64,000 bases of DNA from Methylorubrum salsuginis (GCF_900114375.1 NZ_FOSV01000010.1:62001-126000); one strand, 5' to 3'. Shown: positions 33,901-41,934, counted from the stretch's first letter. A program made the numbers and translations. The notes: a model not told the origin generated them from the sequence alone.

Positions 33901-35226
33901 GATCTCCTGGCGCAGCTGAAAGCCAACGATCCCGGCAAGATGGGGGCTGCCATCGCCGCGTCGTTCAAGACGATCGATCTCAACGCCGACGCGAAGATCG
34001 ACTGGAACGAGTACGTCAAGGCGGTGGGTCCGGCCACGAAGGCGGAGCAGGCGGCGGCCAAAGCCGTGTTCGACCGGATCGATGCCGACGGGAACGGCGT
34101 CATCACCGCGATCGAGGCGGCCAACAGCGCCATCGCCGGTGCGGTGAAGGCCAACAGCGCCAGCGCCTTTGCCGCGGCCCTCAACGCCAACTTCTCGACC
34201 CTCGACAAGTCGGTGAACGGCATCCTCGACAAGGCCGAGTTGCAGGACGCGATCAAGGGGCTCTCGACCGCGGCCGAGCAGCGGATCGCCACCGACTGGA
34301 TCAAGGCGCTGGACGCCAACGGCGACGGCCAGCTCACGCAGGCCGAGCTGACCGCGGGCCGGATGTTCGACCTGAAGGGGCTCGTTGGGGGCACCACCAA
34401 AGCCGTCAACGACAACAAGACCGCGACCGACGCGGCGACCGGCGCGGTGAAGGACGGCAACGGCACCGCCGCGGCCAGCAAGGCGCTGCTCGACAGCCTC
34501 AAGGGCTTCGCCGCCGATCAGAAGACCATCCTCACCACGATCCAGGGCTACCAGAACACGGCCAAGGACACGCTGACGAGCCTGAAGACCTCGGGCGGGC
34601 TTCAGGAAGAGCAGCTGCGGCTGCTCAACAAGCAGTTCACCCTGGCGAGCCCGGTGCGGGTGTCGGGTACGAGCACCGTGCTCAACAACGGCATGATCGA
34701 TGCCCTGAACAAGATCGTCTTCAACACCGGGCAGACCGTCAACGGCCTCATCAAGCTCATGAGCACCAACCGCCCGGATGGGCTGCTGTACGCCTTCGCC
34801 GAGGGCGGTTGGGTGCGCGGGCCGGGCACGGGCACCAGCGACAGCATCGGGGCCAAGCTTAGCAACGGCGAATTCGTCGTCAACGCCGCCGCGGCCCGCC
34901 TGAACGCGCCGTTCCTCCAGGCCATGAACGACAACCCCGGCATGGTCCCGGCGGTGCCGATGCCGATCCCGGTCGCGGGCGGCGGCATGGATCTTGGCGC
35001 GCTGCTCTCCGAACAGCGGGCCACGCGGGACGAGCTGCGCAGCCTGCGCGCCGACAACAAGGCGCTCCTCGAGATGCTGGCCCGCGTCACCAAGACCGGC
35101 GCCGACAAGGTCGCCGGCAAGATCGAGGAGGCCACCGACGAGGTGGCGGGCTCCCGCGAGGACGCCCGGCGCGACGCCGCGCCGAAGCGTGCGGGCCGGG
35201 GCGAGCCGATCAAAAGGACTGCGTGA
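27925..35226 (+). CDS. Tape measure protein with a twelve-loop EF-hand array
   Basis: A 2433-residue protein that sets tail length. Residues about 1-190 are coiled coil; 195-400 match the tape-measure N-terminal domain (TGSTEAAQSALAFIRAESDR, GTVSSEELRGQLGERLPGAF, LQANINRLQTAITDLF); hydrophobic segments follow at about 450-550, a glycine-zipper stretch at about 1050-1115, then more coiled coil. Residues about 1712-2142 hold twelve EF-hand loops in six pairs (for example DLNGDGQLSKLEL, DIDGDGQISKLEL, DADGDGIISRLEL, DANGDGQLTQAEL). The end (EGGWVRGPGTGTSDSIGAKL) is typical of tape measure C termini. ATG 27925 follows GTGGAG. Calcium binding is predicted from the loops. Confidence 0.93.
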   Translation: MVATRQLVDETTFRYKTEGAEKAVADANKVADAQQNVAKTGEEVAASTERSERRVLSAKAALDRFAAANDAAFRAQQQVEKAQALVNRALEQGLGGTVAYQRATAALAEKQAHLARVTAQAAAANDNAAAKARAGWSALSAQGAAQEKATLAAERAAAQWRNLSAQGAAQGRALENLRAANDNVATSFATQGAQIGALLPGYSKLIALAGALGAVFTAGQFIQTVTSFQAIDASLKAATGSTEAAQSALAFIRAESDRLGLSLGSTAKDFASFAASTRGTELEGEKARKVFSSIAEAGTVLGLSADDMSGALLALSQMASKGTVSSEELRGQLGERLPGAFNIAAKAMGVTTAELGKMLESGQVLASDFLPKFADEMHRVFGPEAANASNNLQANINRLQTAITDLFLAAGKGGLTEALNDATRQATTFLKASQDAAMGFGGALASGIRAAGGAFEFLRRNSDLAGAGLAALIALRFGPSVVEIAASIARAIAAMGVYDVATKSLVASQTAAVASSRALSIAMGAFGGPIGLALTAAAAGVAYLALRQDEGSKSAEAQAASVKTLDAALAASKGSLAGAADETKRLAAEQLTAAQAGVAAAQARLQVAEAEQARVRAQAGGGGVDAFFYEGLNTAVADRDAARAADDLSAAKERLSAVLRLLAGAATDADRALLGLPSTIAAGAAAAEAALPKIMAYGDALAKLIAMAPQLQQAVDAAAKAATAQAEFNRGTVAAEKAYLAGEINQNDMVDRKAKIAEAYKAATDEVTGYGAALKKVQSDERAAAIAGMDDRQAAIAKLNDAQAEFVKSLSVGANTAMSAAQRNEIVARSEATLAQQVANTNREFDEREAKKAGVAATREAGKAAREAAREFEAFRKQAEAAFEKLFPEEALKRKGAELQKQVAEFGDRLTQIDPRFTEAMKVKIGLNLDGKDIETVKTKTDDLASEISSTFRGVFDDMFSSANKGFDGLLNNFTRGLSRIGTRGIERNLINPLFTGEAGGSGIDFSADGLGKLVDSVKKGFENGYDTTFKDWLKPRTGSDGKSLGFASSPLGSGLLAAGTGAAIGYQSRNPVVGALGGAVSGFATGGPVGAVVGGFSGLIGGLLGKSEAKKAAAKKLREQLEAYKEAYRQAEPEIKKLEATFRGESVGNVGGQIDAAFQQAVQANKTASQAGDQKRADAIMVDFTKYAFRLRDVFMHAFEGTLAEVAAGFGTSGPFAQANAAISTLGESLKAFVKDAESLPDAAANTARARAAAQQAALAALDPPKALSDTQSRLAAIQGTAAGLSRVLQDLGMSADEAAKAIADRTTKAMDALRAQFSADLGSKINDAAGKSYLNDIADLVKERDGLLADAKAIGADTAQVGRYFSLAAQKIVDGSELTGDAFTALVRQFPALKGAVVEFGQAIDTAAAKAEAAARALGYQDRAFAAGNDTSTLAGALAAQDRKAAQDRAAEAKAGGRAMADLEKALAAERTAIIKDFAARAAEAEAAAREAGARRVLSAEDRIFAARNDASTLAGKLAEMDRQHAQERLDEAAAGGQAMAKLEEAQAAERLKIVREAGAAEVAARKQALAEAQTFLDGATKNIRTYLDGLKAGPATNLSPGDRLKEAQAQFDAQMKLAKGGDRDALSSITTYADRLLDAGKGQFASGKGYQDILGAVTKQLGALPSQVSAEQFIVDAIKAQTMALQSAIGTGSASEIAKALKGDFTSLDTNTDGLLSQAEFLRALGPKATVEEQRKALLKFAEIDLNGDGQLSKLELLIAETKGGLAAAKASEVAKALSANFNKLDANTNGLISQKEFLAALGPKATVAEQQEALKVFRSIDIDGDGQISKLELLRAELGSNLAGINGVSKAVNDNFSRLDKNGSGGLSLAEFKAAFGPLATKADQKLAEAYFKNIDADGDGIISRLELTRVDLVAGLKANAPALVAKALKDYFPTIDVNSDGGITYAEYVQALGPLATKAEQQAAKKVFDAIDADGNGIITKAEAVRVDLLAQLKANDPGKMGAAIAASFKTIDLNADAKIDWNEYVKAVGPATKAEQAAAKAVFDRIDADGNGVITAIEAANSAIAGAVKANSASAFAAALNANFSTLDKSVNGILDKAELQDAIKGLSTAAEQRIATDWIKALDANGDGQLTQAELTAGRMFDLKGLVGGTTKAVNDNKTATDAATGAVKDGNGTAAASKALLDSLKGFAADQKTILTTIQGYQNTAKDTLTSLKTSGGLQEEQLRLLNKQFTLASPVRVSGTSTVLNNGMIDALNKIVFNTGQTVNGLIKLMSTNRPDGLLYAFAEGGWVRGPGTGTSDSIGAKLSNGEFVVNAAAARLNAPFLQAMNDNPGMVPAVPMPIPVAGGGMDLGALLSEQRATRDELRSLRADNKALLEMLARVTKTGADKVAGKIEEATDEVAGSREDARRDAAPKRAGRGEPIKRTA
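33058..34350 (+). repeat. Six tandem EF-hand pairs within the tape measure gene
   Basis: Twelve 12-residue loops start at about residues 1712 to 2130, spaced alternately about 35-38 and about 30 residues apart. Most have D at positions 1, 3 or 5, G at 6, I/L/V at 8 and E at 12. The eleventh (DKSVNGILDKAEL) and ninth (DLNADAKIDWNEY) are degenerate. Linkers repeat ALGPKAT(V/K)EEQ-like helices, so the array arose by duplication of a two-loop unit. Confidence 0.9.
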
Positions 35227-37034
35227 TGAGCAAGCTCAGCGATCTACTCGGTAGCAGCGCGCCGGACTTGCGCTATGCCGTCATCGCCCATTGCATCGAT
35301 ACCCAGCTCCTTGCCCCGCGGATCGTCCCGGTATCGACCCACGGGTTCATTTCACTCCCATCGGACGAGACGGCAAACGCTTACTTCGCCCCCAGGATCA
35401 ACGACCTTCCAACCTTCGAACGGGCCCTGTTTTCCGAGGGAAAGCTGTCCGGCCGCTCGTCGTCGAACAAGACGCAGATCTCTTTGGTCAACAGCGATGG
35501 CGGTCTCGACTTCATCTATCCGTTTGCCTGGGCCGGTCGGCCGCTGTTGTTCTACGTCGGCGGAGAGGGCTTTTCGTTTTCGGACTATGGTCTGGTTACC
35601 ATCCTGACGTGCGATGAACCGACGTTCACCGATGAGCTGGTGACGCTCCCTCTGCAGGACGTGTCATTCTACCTCGACCGCGAAATTCAGAGGACATCGT
35701 ATCTGGGCACGGGGGGGGCTGAAGGCAGCGGGCAACTCTACGGGAAGCTGAAACCCGACGCATGGGGATGCTGCCGCCACGTCGAACCGGTCTATCTCGG
35801 GGTCGACACCGCAACCGGCCGGCATAGCTTCGGCATCGGCTCGGGCCCGATCGTCGGCGTGCTCAACCTGTGGGATCGCGGCTCGAAGCTTACCTATGCC
35901 GCCGACGGCGTGACACCCCAACCGGGCGAATACATCGTCGACGTCAACACCGGCACGATCACGCTCGGCGGCGCCTTCCTCGGACCCATCCAGGTCGATG
36001 TGCTTGGCCGTCGCTATCTGGCCGTATCCAGCAGTTCGCCGGTCACCATCGGCCTCGGCACCAAGACGTTCACCGTCGAGGTCGGTGGAAGCAGTGGGGG
36101 CGACGACGACGACGGGAACGGCGGGAGCGGAGGGGACGAGCGGCAAATCTCCTTCGGGATGCGGGTGCGCTGCCTCCTCGCGACCGATCCGGGCGGGACC
36201 TGGATGGATGGGGTCGTTACCGGCACCCGGCCGGGAAACACGATCACGGTCAACGTCGATAGCTACCGAAGCACCGGCCTCAACCCATCCTCGTCCTGGA
36301 TCATCTGCCCGTGGGGCACCGTCGCCGGCATCATGCACGCGATGGCCGAAGCGCTCGATCTCACCGAACAGCAGGGCTATCAGGACAGCGCCGCGCGAAT
36401 CGCCCTCAACGACCTCCTGCCTGCAACCGCGGGCTATTGGGTGCCGCAGGGCGGGAACGGTCTGCAGTTGCTCGACGCAGTCGCCGAGGGCGGCGGGTGC
36501 TACTGGTACATCACGCGCGCCAACACCTTCCGCACCGGTCGCATCGATCTTCCCTCCGGAGAGCCGGACGCCGCCTTCGACGATCTGACTATCACGTCCA
36601 TCAATCGGATCACCACGGGCCAGCCGACTTACAAATTCACGCTCAAGTTCCGACGCAACTGGTCTACGCTGAGCACCGATCAGATCGCGGGCGTTGCCGA
36701 GGCCGCCACCTTCACCGAAGAATGGTCGGCCGCATTCGGCACATATCCCCCGGCCCTGCTAACCTATCAGAGCACAAAAAGCGTCGAGATTGAAACCGTC
36801 TTCGACGAATTTAACCCGGCGCAGACGGAGTTGGCTCGGCAGTTCTCATTCTTCGGAGTGCGGCGGGACTATTTCAAGATCACTCTCAAGCAGGCCTTGC
36901 TAAGCCTTTCCCTCGGCATGGTGGTGTCGATTAAAACCGGGCGCTACGGCCTCTCCGCCGGCAAGCTGTTCCGCATCGTCGATCTCAAAGAATACTACGA
37001 AACGGGATTGGTCGAAATCGGAGTTTTCGGCTGA
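35226..37034 (+). CDS. Tail tip / distal tail protein
   Basis: A 602-residue beta-rich protein following the tape measure with an ATG that overlaps its stop (TGATG). A low-complexity linker (GGSSGGDDDDGNGGSGGDER, about residue 290) separates two halves, the second ending in a hub-like fold (DYFKITLKQALLSLSLGMVV; GKLFRIVDLKEYYETGLVEI). Position and size suggest a distal tail or baseplate hub protein; no family name can be fixed from sequence alone. Confidence 0.65.
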   Translation: MSKLSDLLGSSAPDLRYAVIAHCIDTQLLAPRIVPVSTHGFISLPSDETANAYFAPRINDLPTFERALFSEGKLSGRSSSNKTQISLVNSDGGLDFIYPFAWAGRPLLFYVGGEGFSFSDYGLVTILTCDEPTFTDELVTLPLQDVSFYLDREIQRTSYLGTGGAEGSGQLYGKLKPDAWGCCRHVEPVYLGVDTATGRHSFGIGSGPIVGVLNLWDRGSKLTYAADGVTPQPGEYIVDVNTGTITLGGAFLGPIQVDVLGRRYLAVSSSSPVTIGLGTKTFTVEVGGSSGGDDDDGNGGSGGDERQISFGMRVRCLLATDPGGTWMDGVVTGTRPGNTITVNVDSYRSTGLNPSSSWIICPWGTVAGIMHAMAEALDLTEQQGYQDSAARIALNDLLPATAGYWVPQGGNGLQLLDAVAEGGGCYWYITRANTFRTGRIDLPSGEPDAAFDDLTITSINRITTGQPTYKFTLKFRRNWSTLSTDQIAGVAEAATFTEEWSAAFGTYPPALLTYQSTKSVEIETVFDEFNPAQTELARQFSFFGVRRDYFKITLKQALLSLSLGMVVSIKTGRYGLSAGKLFRIVDLKEYYETGLVEIGVFG

Positions 37035-37888
37035 TGTCGAACGTTCATATCCTGTTCGACAACCCCGCCGACGACGGTGAGTATTCTGGCGGAGGCTGGC
37101 TCATTAACTCCCTCAACCGGCTCAAGACACCGCTGCCGGGCGAGGCCGCACGATCGGTCGGAGCTTCGGTCGGATCGACGACGTTCACGTGCGATCTGCT
37201 CACGCTGCACGCGCTCCGCATGTTTGCGCTGATCGGCACAAACCTTACCACCGCGGCGACCGTGCGCATCATCGTGTCGAATGCGGCCGATCTGACGGCG
37301 CCAGTGCTCGACGTGACGGTCCCGGCCTATCAGCCGAACGTGCCGTGGGGCTCGATGCCGTGGGGAGCATTCCCTTGGAACGGGTTTCGCTCGGACTATA
37401 AGCCCGGCGGGGCGATCACCTTGTATCGACATGCCACCTCGGTGTTCGGGCGCTATGTCCGGATCGAGATCAGCGACGCGGCCAACCCCGACAAATTTGT
37501 CCAGATCGGACGGTTCATGTGCGGTGAGCCGTTCGTGCCGCGCATCAACATGGCCTACGGCGTCGGCCTGCGCTTCCTCGACGAGAGTGTGAAGACGAAG
37601 TCCAGGGGCGGTTCGGTCTACTGGGACAAGAAGCCGAAAACCCGGCTGATGACACTTCAGCTCCCGTACCTCACCGAGGGCGAGGCCTGGGGCGCAGCCT
37701 ACGACCTTCAGGCCCGCCTCGGGCTCACCGGCAACCTGCTCCTCGTCTACGACCCGGCCGAATCCACCGCCGTGCGGCTGCGCCGGACGATCTACGGCTC
37801 GCTGACGCAGCTTGACGACATCGTCACCGCCTCTCCGTCGGTCGATTATCCGTATTCGTGGAACCTCGCTGTTGAGGAGCTGATCTGA
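37034..37888 (+). CDS. Tail tip protein, hypothetical
   Basis: A 284-residue beta-rich protein, overlapping both neighbours by single-base stop/start overlaps. It contains an aromatic run (PWGSMPWGAFPWNGF, about residue 115) and a likely galactose-binding-like or jelly-roll pattern (VFGRYVRIEISDAANPDKFV). It is part of the tail-tip gene block between hub and fibre. Confidence 0.6.
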   Translation: MSNVHILFDNPADDGEYSGGGWLINSLNRLKTPLPGEAARSVGASVGSTTFTCDLLTLHALRMFALIGTNLTTAATVRIIVSNAADLTAPVLDVTVPAYQPNVPWGSMPWGAFPWNGFRSDYKPGGAITLYRHATSVFGRYVRIEISDAANPDKFVQIGRFMCGEPFVPRINMAYGVGLRFLDESVKTKSRGGSVYWDKKPKTRLMTLQLPYLTEGEAWGAAYDLQARLGLTGNLLLVYDPAESTAVRLRRTIYGSLTQLDDIVTASPSVDYPYSWNLAVEELI

Positions 37889-39198
37889 TGGCCGGCGAAT
37901 ATCCGTTCAATATAAACGGCAATACCTATTCCGAGACGGATTTTGCCGCGTATTCCTATGTCTTCAGCTTTCCGCGGCTGGCGAAGGACGTTGCCGCCGT
38001 CGGACAGTCGGTGCAGGACGCCGCCGCCGTCATCGCCGGCTCGGCCCCTGGCGAGACCACCCTCGCCTCGGCCGCGACCGTCAACATCGGCGGCACCAAC
38101 ACCACCCGCGTGGCGATCACGGGCAGTGCGACGATCACCAGCTTCGGCACGATCGCCAACCGCATCCGGATCCTGCGCTTCACCGCAGCGGCGACGCTCA
38201 CGCACAATGCGACGAGCCTGATCCTGCCGGGCGGCGCCAGCATCGCCGCGGCGGCCGGCGACACCGCGATCGCCACCTCGGATGCATCGGGCAACTGGCG
38301 CGTCATCGATTACCAGCGGGCGGATGGCGGCAGCAGCCCGGCCGTCCTCACCCAAGTCGACATCATCACCACGACCGGGACGTGGACGCGGCCGTCCTGG
38401 GCGCGGGATGTGAAATTCGTCCTCATCGGAGGCGGCGGAGGCGGTGGTTCGGGTCGGCGCGGAGCAGCCGGCAGTGTGCGGACGGGCGGCGGCGGCGGCG
38501 GCGCGGGCGGCCTCGTCGAGGAGACTTTCGCGGCTGCGGACCTCGCCGCGACCCTCACCATTCAAATTCCGGCCGGCGGTCTCGGCGGAGCCGCCGTCAC
38601 GGCCGACAACACCAACGGAAACGGCGGTGGGCAGGGTGGTGTCACCGTCGTCTTCTCGAACGGCGTCGGCATTCTCGCGGCCAGCGGCGGGGGCGGCGGT
38701 GGCGGCGGGTATAACGGCTCTGCGGGCGGCGGGCCGGCTGGATCGACCTTTACGTTCGACACAAGCGGTAACGGCAACGGGGCCAGCTCCTCCGGCTCCG
38801 GCGACCTCGCCAACCAAGGCGCAAACGGCTTTCGCGCGGGCGCAGGCGGGGGCGCGGGCGGGGGCATCAACGCCGGAAACGCCCCGGCCGCGGGCAGCAC
38901 CAGCGGTTACGTCAACATCGCAAGCAACGGCCGCGTGGGGCAGATCTCGTTGGGCGGCAATGCACCGGGTGGGGCCGGTGCTCCGGGCGTCGCCAAGACT
39001 TGGGCGCGCGGCTTCGGCGGGTCGGGCGGCGGCGGCGCGGGCGGCAACGCGGCCGGTACAGTCGCGGGCGGGGCCGGCGGAACGGGCACCCCTGGCGGCG
39101 GCGCGGGCGGCGGCGGCGGCGCCTCGACCAACGGCGCGAACTCCGGCGCGGGCGGTGACGGCGCCCGGGGAGAGGCCTTCATCATCTCTCGCGGCTGA
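37888..39198 (+). CDS. Tail fibre with glycine-rich tip domain
   Basis: A 436-residue protein. The N-terminal 150 residues are a beta region that probably attaches to the tail (GANRIRILRFTAAATLTHNA-like pattern). From about residue 165 (TTTGTWTRPSWARDVKFVLI) it becomes a glycine-rich domain with long G-runs (IGGGGGGGSG; GGGGGGGGYN; GGAGGGGGA). Such domains in phage adhesins fold as packed polyglycine type II helices and carry exposed receptor-binding loops. It is the probable receptor-binding protein. Confidence 0.8.
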   Translation: MAGEYPFNINGNTYSETDFAAYSYVFSFPRLAKDVAAVGQSVQDAAAVIAGSAPGETTLASAATVNIGGTNTTRVAITGSATITSFGTIANRIRILRFTAAATLTHNATSLILPGGASIAAAAGDTAIATSDASGNWRVIDYQRADGGSSPAVLTQVDIITTTGTWTRPSWARDVKFVLIGGGGGGGSGRRGAAGSVRTGGGGGGAGGLVEETFAAADLAATLTIQIPAGGLGGAAVTADNTNGNGGGQGGVTVVFSNGVGILAASGGGGGGGGYNGSAGGGPAGSTFTFDTSGNGNGASSSGSGDLANQGANGFRAGAGGGAGGGINAGNAPAAGSTSGYVNIASNGRVGQISLGGNAPGGAGAPGVAKTWARGFGGSGGGGAGGNAAGTVAGGAGGTGTPGGGAGGGGGASTNGANSGAGGDGARGEAFIISRG

Positions 39199-39209
39199 GG
39201 AGGAACGCC

Positions 39210-39650
39210 ATGGCCCGCTACCAGATCACCGACACCGCCACCGGCCGCAAGCTGAACATCGTCGAGTGGGACGGCGAGACGCCTTTCGAGCCGCAGGACG
39301 GCCAGCGCATCGAGCCCGACGACGGCGCGCCGCTTTGGGATGAGGTGCCGGCGGCTGCCGACGCCCCGCCGGCCATCTCCGACCGCCAGTTCGCGCAGGC
39401 GCTCGCGGACCTCGGCGTCATCACCCGGCCGGAGGCGCTCGCCTTCGTGAAGCGCGGCGAGGTGCCGGCGGCGCTCCAGTCCGCCATCGACGCGATTCCT
39501 GACGAGGCCGAGCGCTTCGCCGCCGACATGCAGGTCTCCGGCGCGACGATCTTCGAGCGCGCCCACCCGAGCACCCTGGCGCTCGCCCACGCGCTGGGCT
39601 GGGCCCCGTCGCGGATGGACAACCTCTGGCGCAGCGCCGCAACCTTGTAA
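39210..39650 (+). CDS. Tail-fibre-associated protein, hypothetical
   Basis: A 146-residue protein with AGGAGG just before ATG 39210. A small beta N terminus (MARYQITDTATGRKLNIVEW) precedes a helical C terminus (SDRQFAQALADLGVITRPEA; DEAERFAADMQVSGATIFER). It is encoded immediately after the fibre, so it may be a fibre chaperone or an accessory subunit. Confidence 0.6.
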   Translation: MARYQITDTATGRKLNIVEWDGETPFEPQDGQRIEPDDGAPLWDEVPAAADAPPAISDRQFAQALADLGVITRPEALAFVKRGEVPAALQSAIDAIPDEAERFAADMQVSGATIFERAHPSTLALAHALGWAPSRMDNLWRSAATL

Positions 39651-39723
39651 TGCCTGTGCCATCCTCTGTCAGGGGCCGGTCCGCCATCCCAGGCGCCCGG
39701 CCCACTCTATCAGTGCCTGGGCC

Positions 39724-39858
39724 TCAGTAGCGTCCGACGTTGGCGAAAATCACCACGAGGTAGCTCGCGGCCCAAATCGAACCGCCGATGATCGCCAGCA
39801 CGATCAGCGCGCGGGCAGTGGCGCGGAAGATCACGCCTAGGTCGTTCCAGTTATTCAC
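39724..39858 (-). CDS. Small membrane protein (44 aa)
   Basis: A 44-codon gene on the minus strand starting at GTG 39858 (VNNWNDLGVIFRATARALIV at the start) with one membrane helix over about residues 17-40 and an upstream ATAGGAGC. It lies in the gap between fibre and lysozyme genes on the opposite strand. Composition is natural for a single-span membrane protein. Function is unknown. Confidence 0.55.
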   Translation of the reverse strand: MNNWNDLGVIFRATARALIVLAIIGGSIWAASYLVVIFANVGRY

Positions 39859-40016
39859 GATGGCTTGCTCCTATCAGGGATACGTCCACCCCGAGGAGGC
39901 GCTGAAACGATGCATACGACACGAACTTTTTTGGCCGTGACCTGAAGCGCAGGCGCGGTCCCGTAGCTGGCTCAGCCCGCGGGCGGCCCCCCTTCACCCA
40001 CCACCGGAGAAACACC

Positions 40017-40676
40017 ATGGACCTCAGCCCGATTGGCGAGGCCGCTCTCATCGCGCGCGAGGGGCGGCGGCTCGAAGCCTACAAGGACAGCGTCGGCATC
40101 TGGACCATCGGCGTCGGCCACACCGCCGCCGCCGGAGCGCCGACGCCCCGCGCCGGCCTGCGCATCACCTCCGCCGAGTGCGATGCGATCTTCAAGCGTG
40201 ACGTGCAGAAGTTCGTGAAGACGGTGCGCGACGCCGTCCCGGCGGACCTGCCGCAGCACGCCTTCGACGCCCTGGTCTCGCTCTGCTTCAACATCGGCCC
40301 GGCGGCGTTCCTGCGCTCGACCGTGTTGCGCAAGCTGCGCGAGGGCAACCGGCCGGCGGCGGCCGAGGCGATTCTGATGTGGAGCCGCCCGGCCGTCATC
40401 ATCCCGCGCCGGCAGGCCGAATACGACCAGTTCCGCACGCCCTACGCTGAGACGCTGCCGAAGGCCCGGCGCAACGATGTGAGCCGGGTCGCGGTCGCCG
40501 CACCCGTGGCGGCCGCGCTCGACCCGGTGAAGCCGACGCCCGTGATCGAGCCGGTGATCGTCCCGCCCTCGACGAGCTGGTGGGGCGGCCTCGCCGGCTG
40601 GCTCGGCGGGCTGTTCCGCAGTGCGCCCGCAGCCGAGGCTCATGCCGAGACGAAAGGGGGCGTGAGCAGAGCATAA
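40017..40676 (+). CDS. Endolysin, GH24 lysozyme
   Basis: A 219-residue protein. The T4-lysozyme catalytic spacing is exact: E15, D24 and T30 (LIAREGRRLEAYKDSVGIWT, then IGVGHT). The GH24 core runs to about residue 145 (QHAFDALVSLCFNIGPAAFL), followed by a proline/valine-rich linker and a short hydrophobic C terminus (SWWGGLAGWLGGLFR) that may bind membrane. It cleaves peptidoglycan at lysis. No N-terminal signal is present, so it needs a holin or the C-terminal segment for release. Confidence 0.92.
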   Translation: MDLSPIGEAALIAREGRRLEAYKDSVGIWTIGVGHTAAAGAPTPRAGLRITSAECDAIFKRDVQKFVKTVRDAVPADLPQHAFDALVSLCFNIGPAAFLRSTVLRKLREGNRPAAAEAILMWSRPAVIIPRRQAEYDQFRTPYAETLPKARRNDVSRVAVAAPVAAALDPVKPTPVIEPVIVPPSTSWWGGLAGWLGGLFRSAPAAEAHAETKGGVSRA

Positions 40677-40681
40677 GACAG

Positions 40682-40714
40682 CGAGCCGACGTGAGGGGGC
40701 GTTACGCCGGCTCG
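40682..40714. other. Hairpin after the lysozyme gene
   Basis: CGAGCCG (40682-40688) pairs with CGGCTCG (40708-40714) around a 19-base loop, just after the lysozyme stop. There is no T-tract. It may stabilise or attenuate the lysis transcript. The remainder of 40677-40872 shows no gene. Confidence 0.35.
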
Positions 40715-40872
40715 CCAGCCGCCGACCTCACCTGATCGGGTTCGGACGGCGACGGCTCCTCATGCCGCTATGCCGCATCAACGCTCAAGTGCCATCCCAC
40801 ACGCTGAGTGCTTCGTAATCCCTCGCCGGCTGGGCCCGCCGCGCGCCTCCCCCTGACAGCAAGAGACCCACC

Positions 40873-41382
40873 ATGAACCGCATGCTCCCGCTCGCGGCGC
40901 TGGCGCTCGCCTGCATCGCCGCGCCCGCCCTCGCCGACGAGGTCGCCAAGATCGGCGACGCCTCGGTGACGCTCTCGGCCGAGGCCATGGTCGCCGCCGC
41001 CGCGCCGACCGTCTCCTCGTTTGCCGTGACCGCGCTGTCCGGCCTCGCCACCATCCTGCTCGGCCGTATCGGCCCGGTGTGGCTGTCCTCGCTCCTCGCC
41101 GGGCGCATCGAGATCGTGGTCCGCACCGCCGTCGATTACGCGCTCAACGCCGTCGAGGGCGCGGCCAAGGGCCAGGTGCTCACCATCCCAGTCGGCTCGG
41201 CCGTGGTGGCGAAGGCGCTTCAGCGCGCGCTCGATTCGACGCCCGCGTGGATCGTCCGGCTGGCCGGCGGCCCGGCCGAGATTGGGGCTCGCATCTTCCG
41301 CTCGCTCAACCTCGAAGCCGATAGCACCGCAGCGAAGGTGTTGGAGCCGGCGCTCCAGGGCCTCGGCAAAGCCGCTCGGTAA
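40873..41382 (+). CDS. Exported/membrane protein, holin candidate
   Basis: A 169-residue protein with a signal or first membrane segment (MNRMLPLAALALACIAAPAL) and a second hydrophobic span (about residues 50-75, SSFAVTALSGLATILLGRIG), then an amphipathic C terminus (TAVDYALNAVEGAAKG). This two-hydrophobic-segment plan next to lysozyme is compatible with an LL-H-type holin, but the signal-like N terminus leaves other roles open. Confidence 0.55.
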   Translation: MNRMLPLAALALACIAAPALADEVAKIGDASVTLSAEAMVAAAAPTVSSFAVTALSGLATILLGRIGPVWLSSLLAGRIEIVVRTAVDYALNAVEGAAKGQVLTIPVGSAVVAKALQRALDSTPAWIVRLAGGPAEIGARIFRSLNLEADSTAAKVLEPALQGLGKAAR

Positions 41383-41433
41383 GGGCGGCGGCATGCCGGC
41401 CCTCACCCTTCACGTGATCCATCCGGAGCCATC

Positions 41434-41934
41434 ATGGGACCGCGTCGCCGGAAACCCGAGCCCAAGCATCCGCGCGCCGTGGCAGAGGGGGCTGCCCGCT
41501 GTCTGGAATGCGAGACCCCGCCGAGCGAGGGATTCGCCGACGGGGTCGAGGCTGAGCGGAACCGGCGACGGATGGATCCGGCCTATGGCGAGGCCTACGG
41601 GCTCGGTGAGTACCGCGAGCCGCCTCCCGATCCGGACAAGCCGCATCACATCGGCGGCGCCGCGCGGGTGCTCAAGTTCCCGCGTTGGCTCGAGGATTGG
41701 TTCGAGCGACAGGACGAGGACAGCCTGTCCACCATCGACGAGCTTGTGGCCGAGCGGCAGGAACGGGCCGTCGTCCGCAAGTGGATGCGCCGTATCTGGC
41801 ACGGCGCCATCGCCACGCTCGTCACCACGGCGCTCGCCGCGCACTGGTTTTCCGATCAACTCGCCTGGGTGGCCGAGCGGCTGCCTGTCCTTCGCCAGTT
41901 CTGGCAACTTGTGACAGGGAGCTTCCAGAAATGA
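41434..41934 (+). CDS. Membrane protein of the lysis region
   Basis: A 166-residue protein with a long hydrophilic N-terminal part and one C-terminal membrane helix (about residues 128-150, WHGAIATLVTTALAAHWFSD). It overlaps the next gene by ATGA (41931-41934). Together they may form lysis or superinfection membrane factors; no family was recognised. Confidence 0.6.
   Translation: MGPRRRKPEPKHPRAVAEGAARCLECETPPSEGFADGVEAERNRRRMDPAYGEAYGLGEYREPPPDPDKPHHIGGAARVLKFPRWLEDWFERQDEDSLSTIDELVAERQERAVVRKWMRRIWHGAIATLVTTALAAHWFSDQLAWVAERLPVLRQFWQLVTGSFQK

Noticed and set aside
33058..34350. Repeat region considered as a CRISPR array
   Set aside because: The periodicity is at the protein level (EF-hand pairs) and the bases diverge between units. 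No CRISPR-like direct repeats with constant spacers are seen anywhere in the window.
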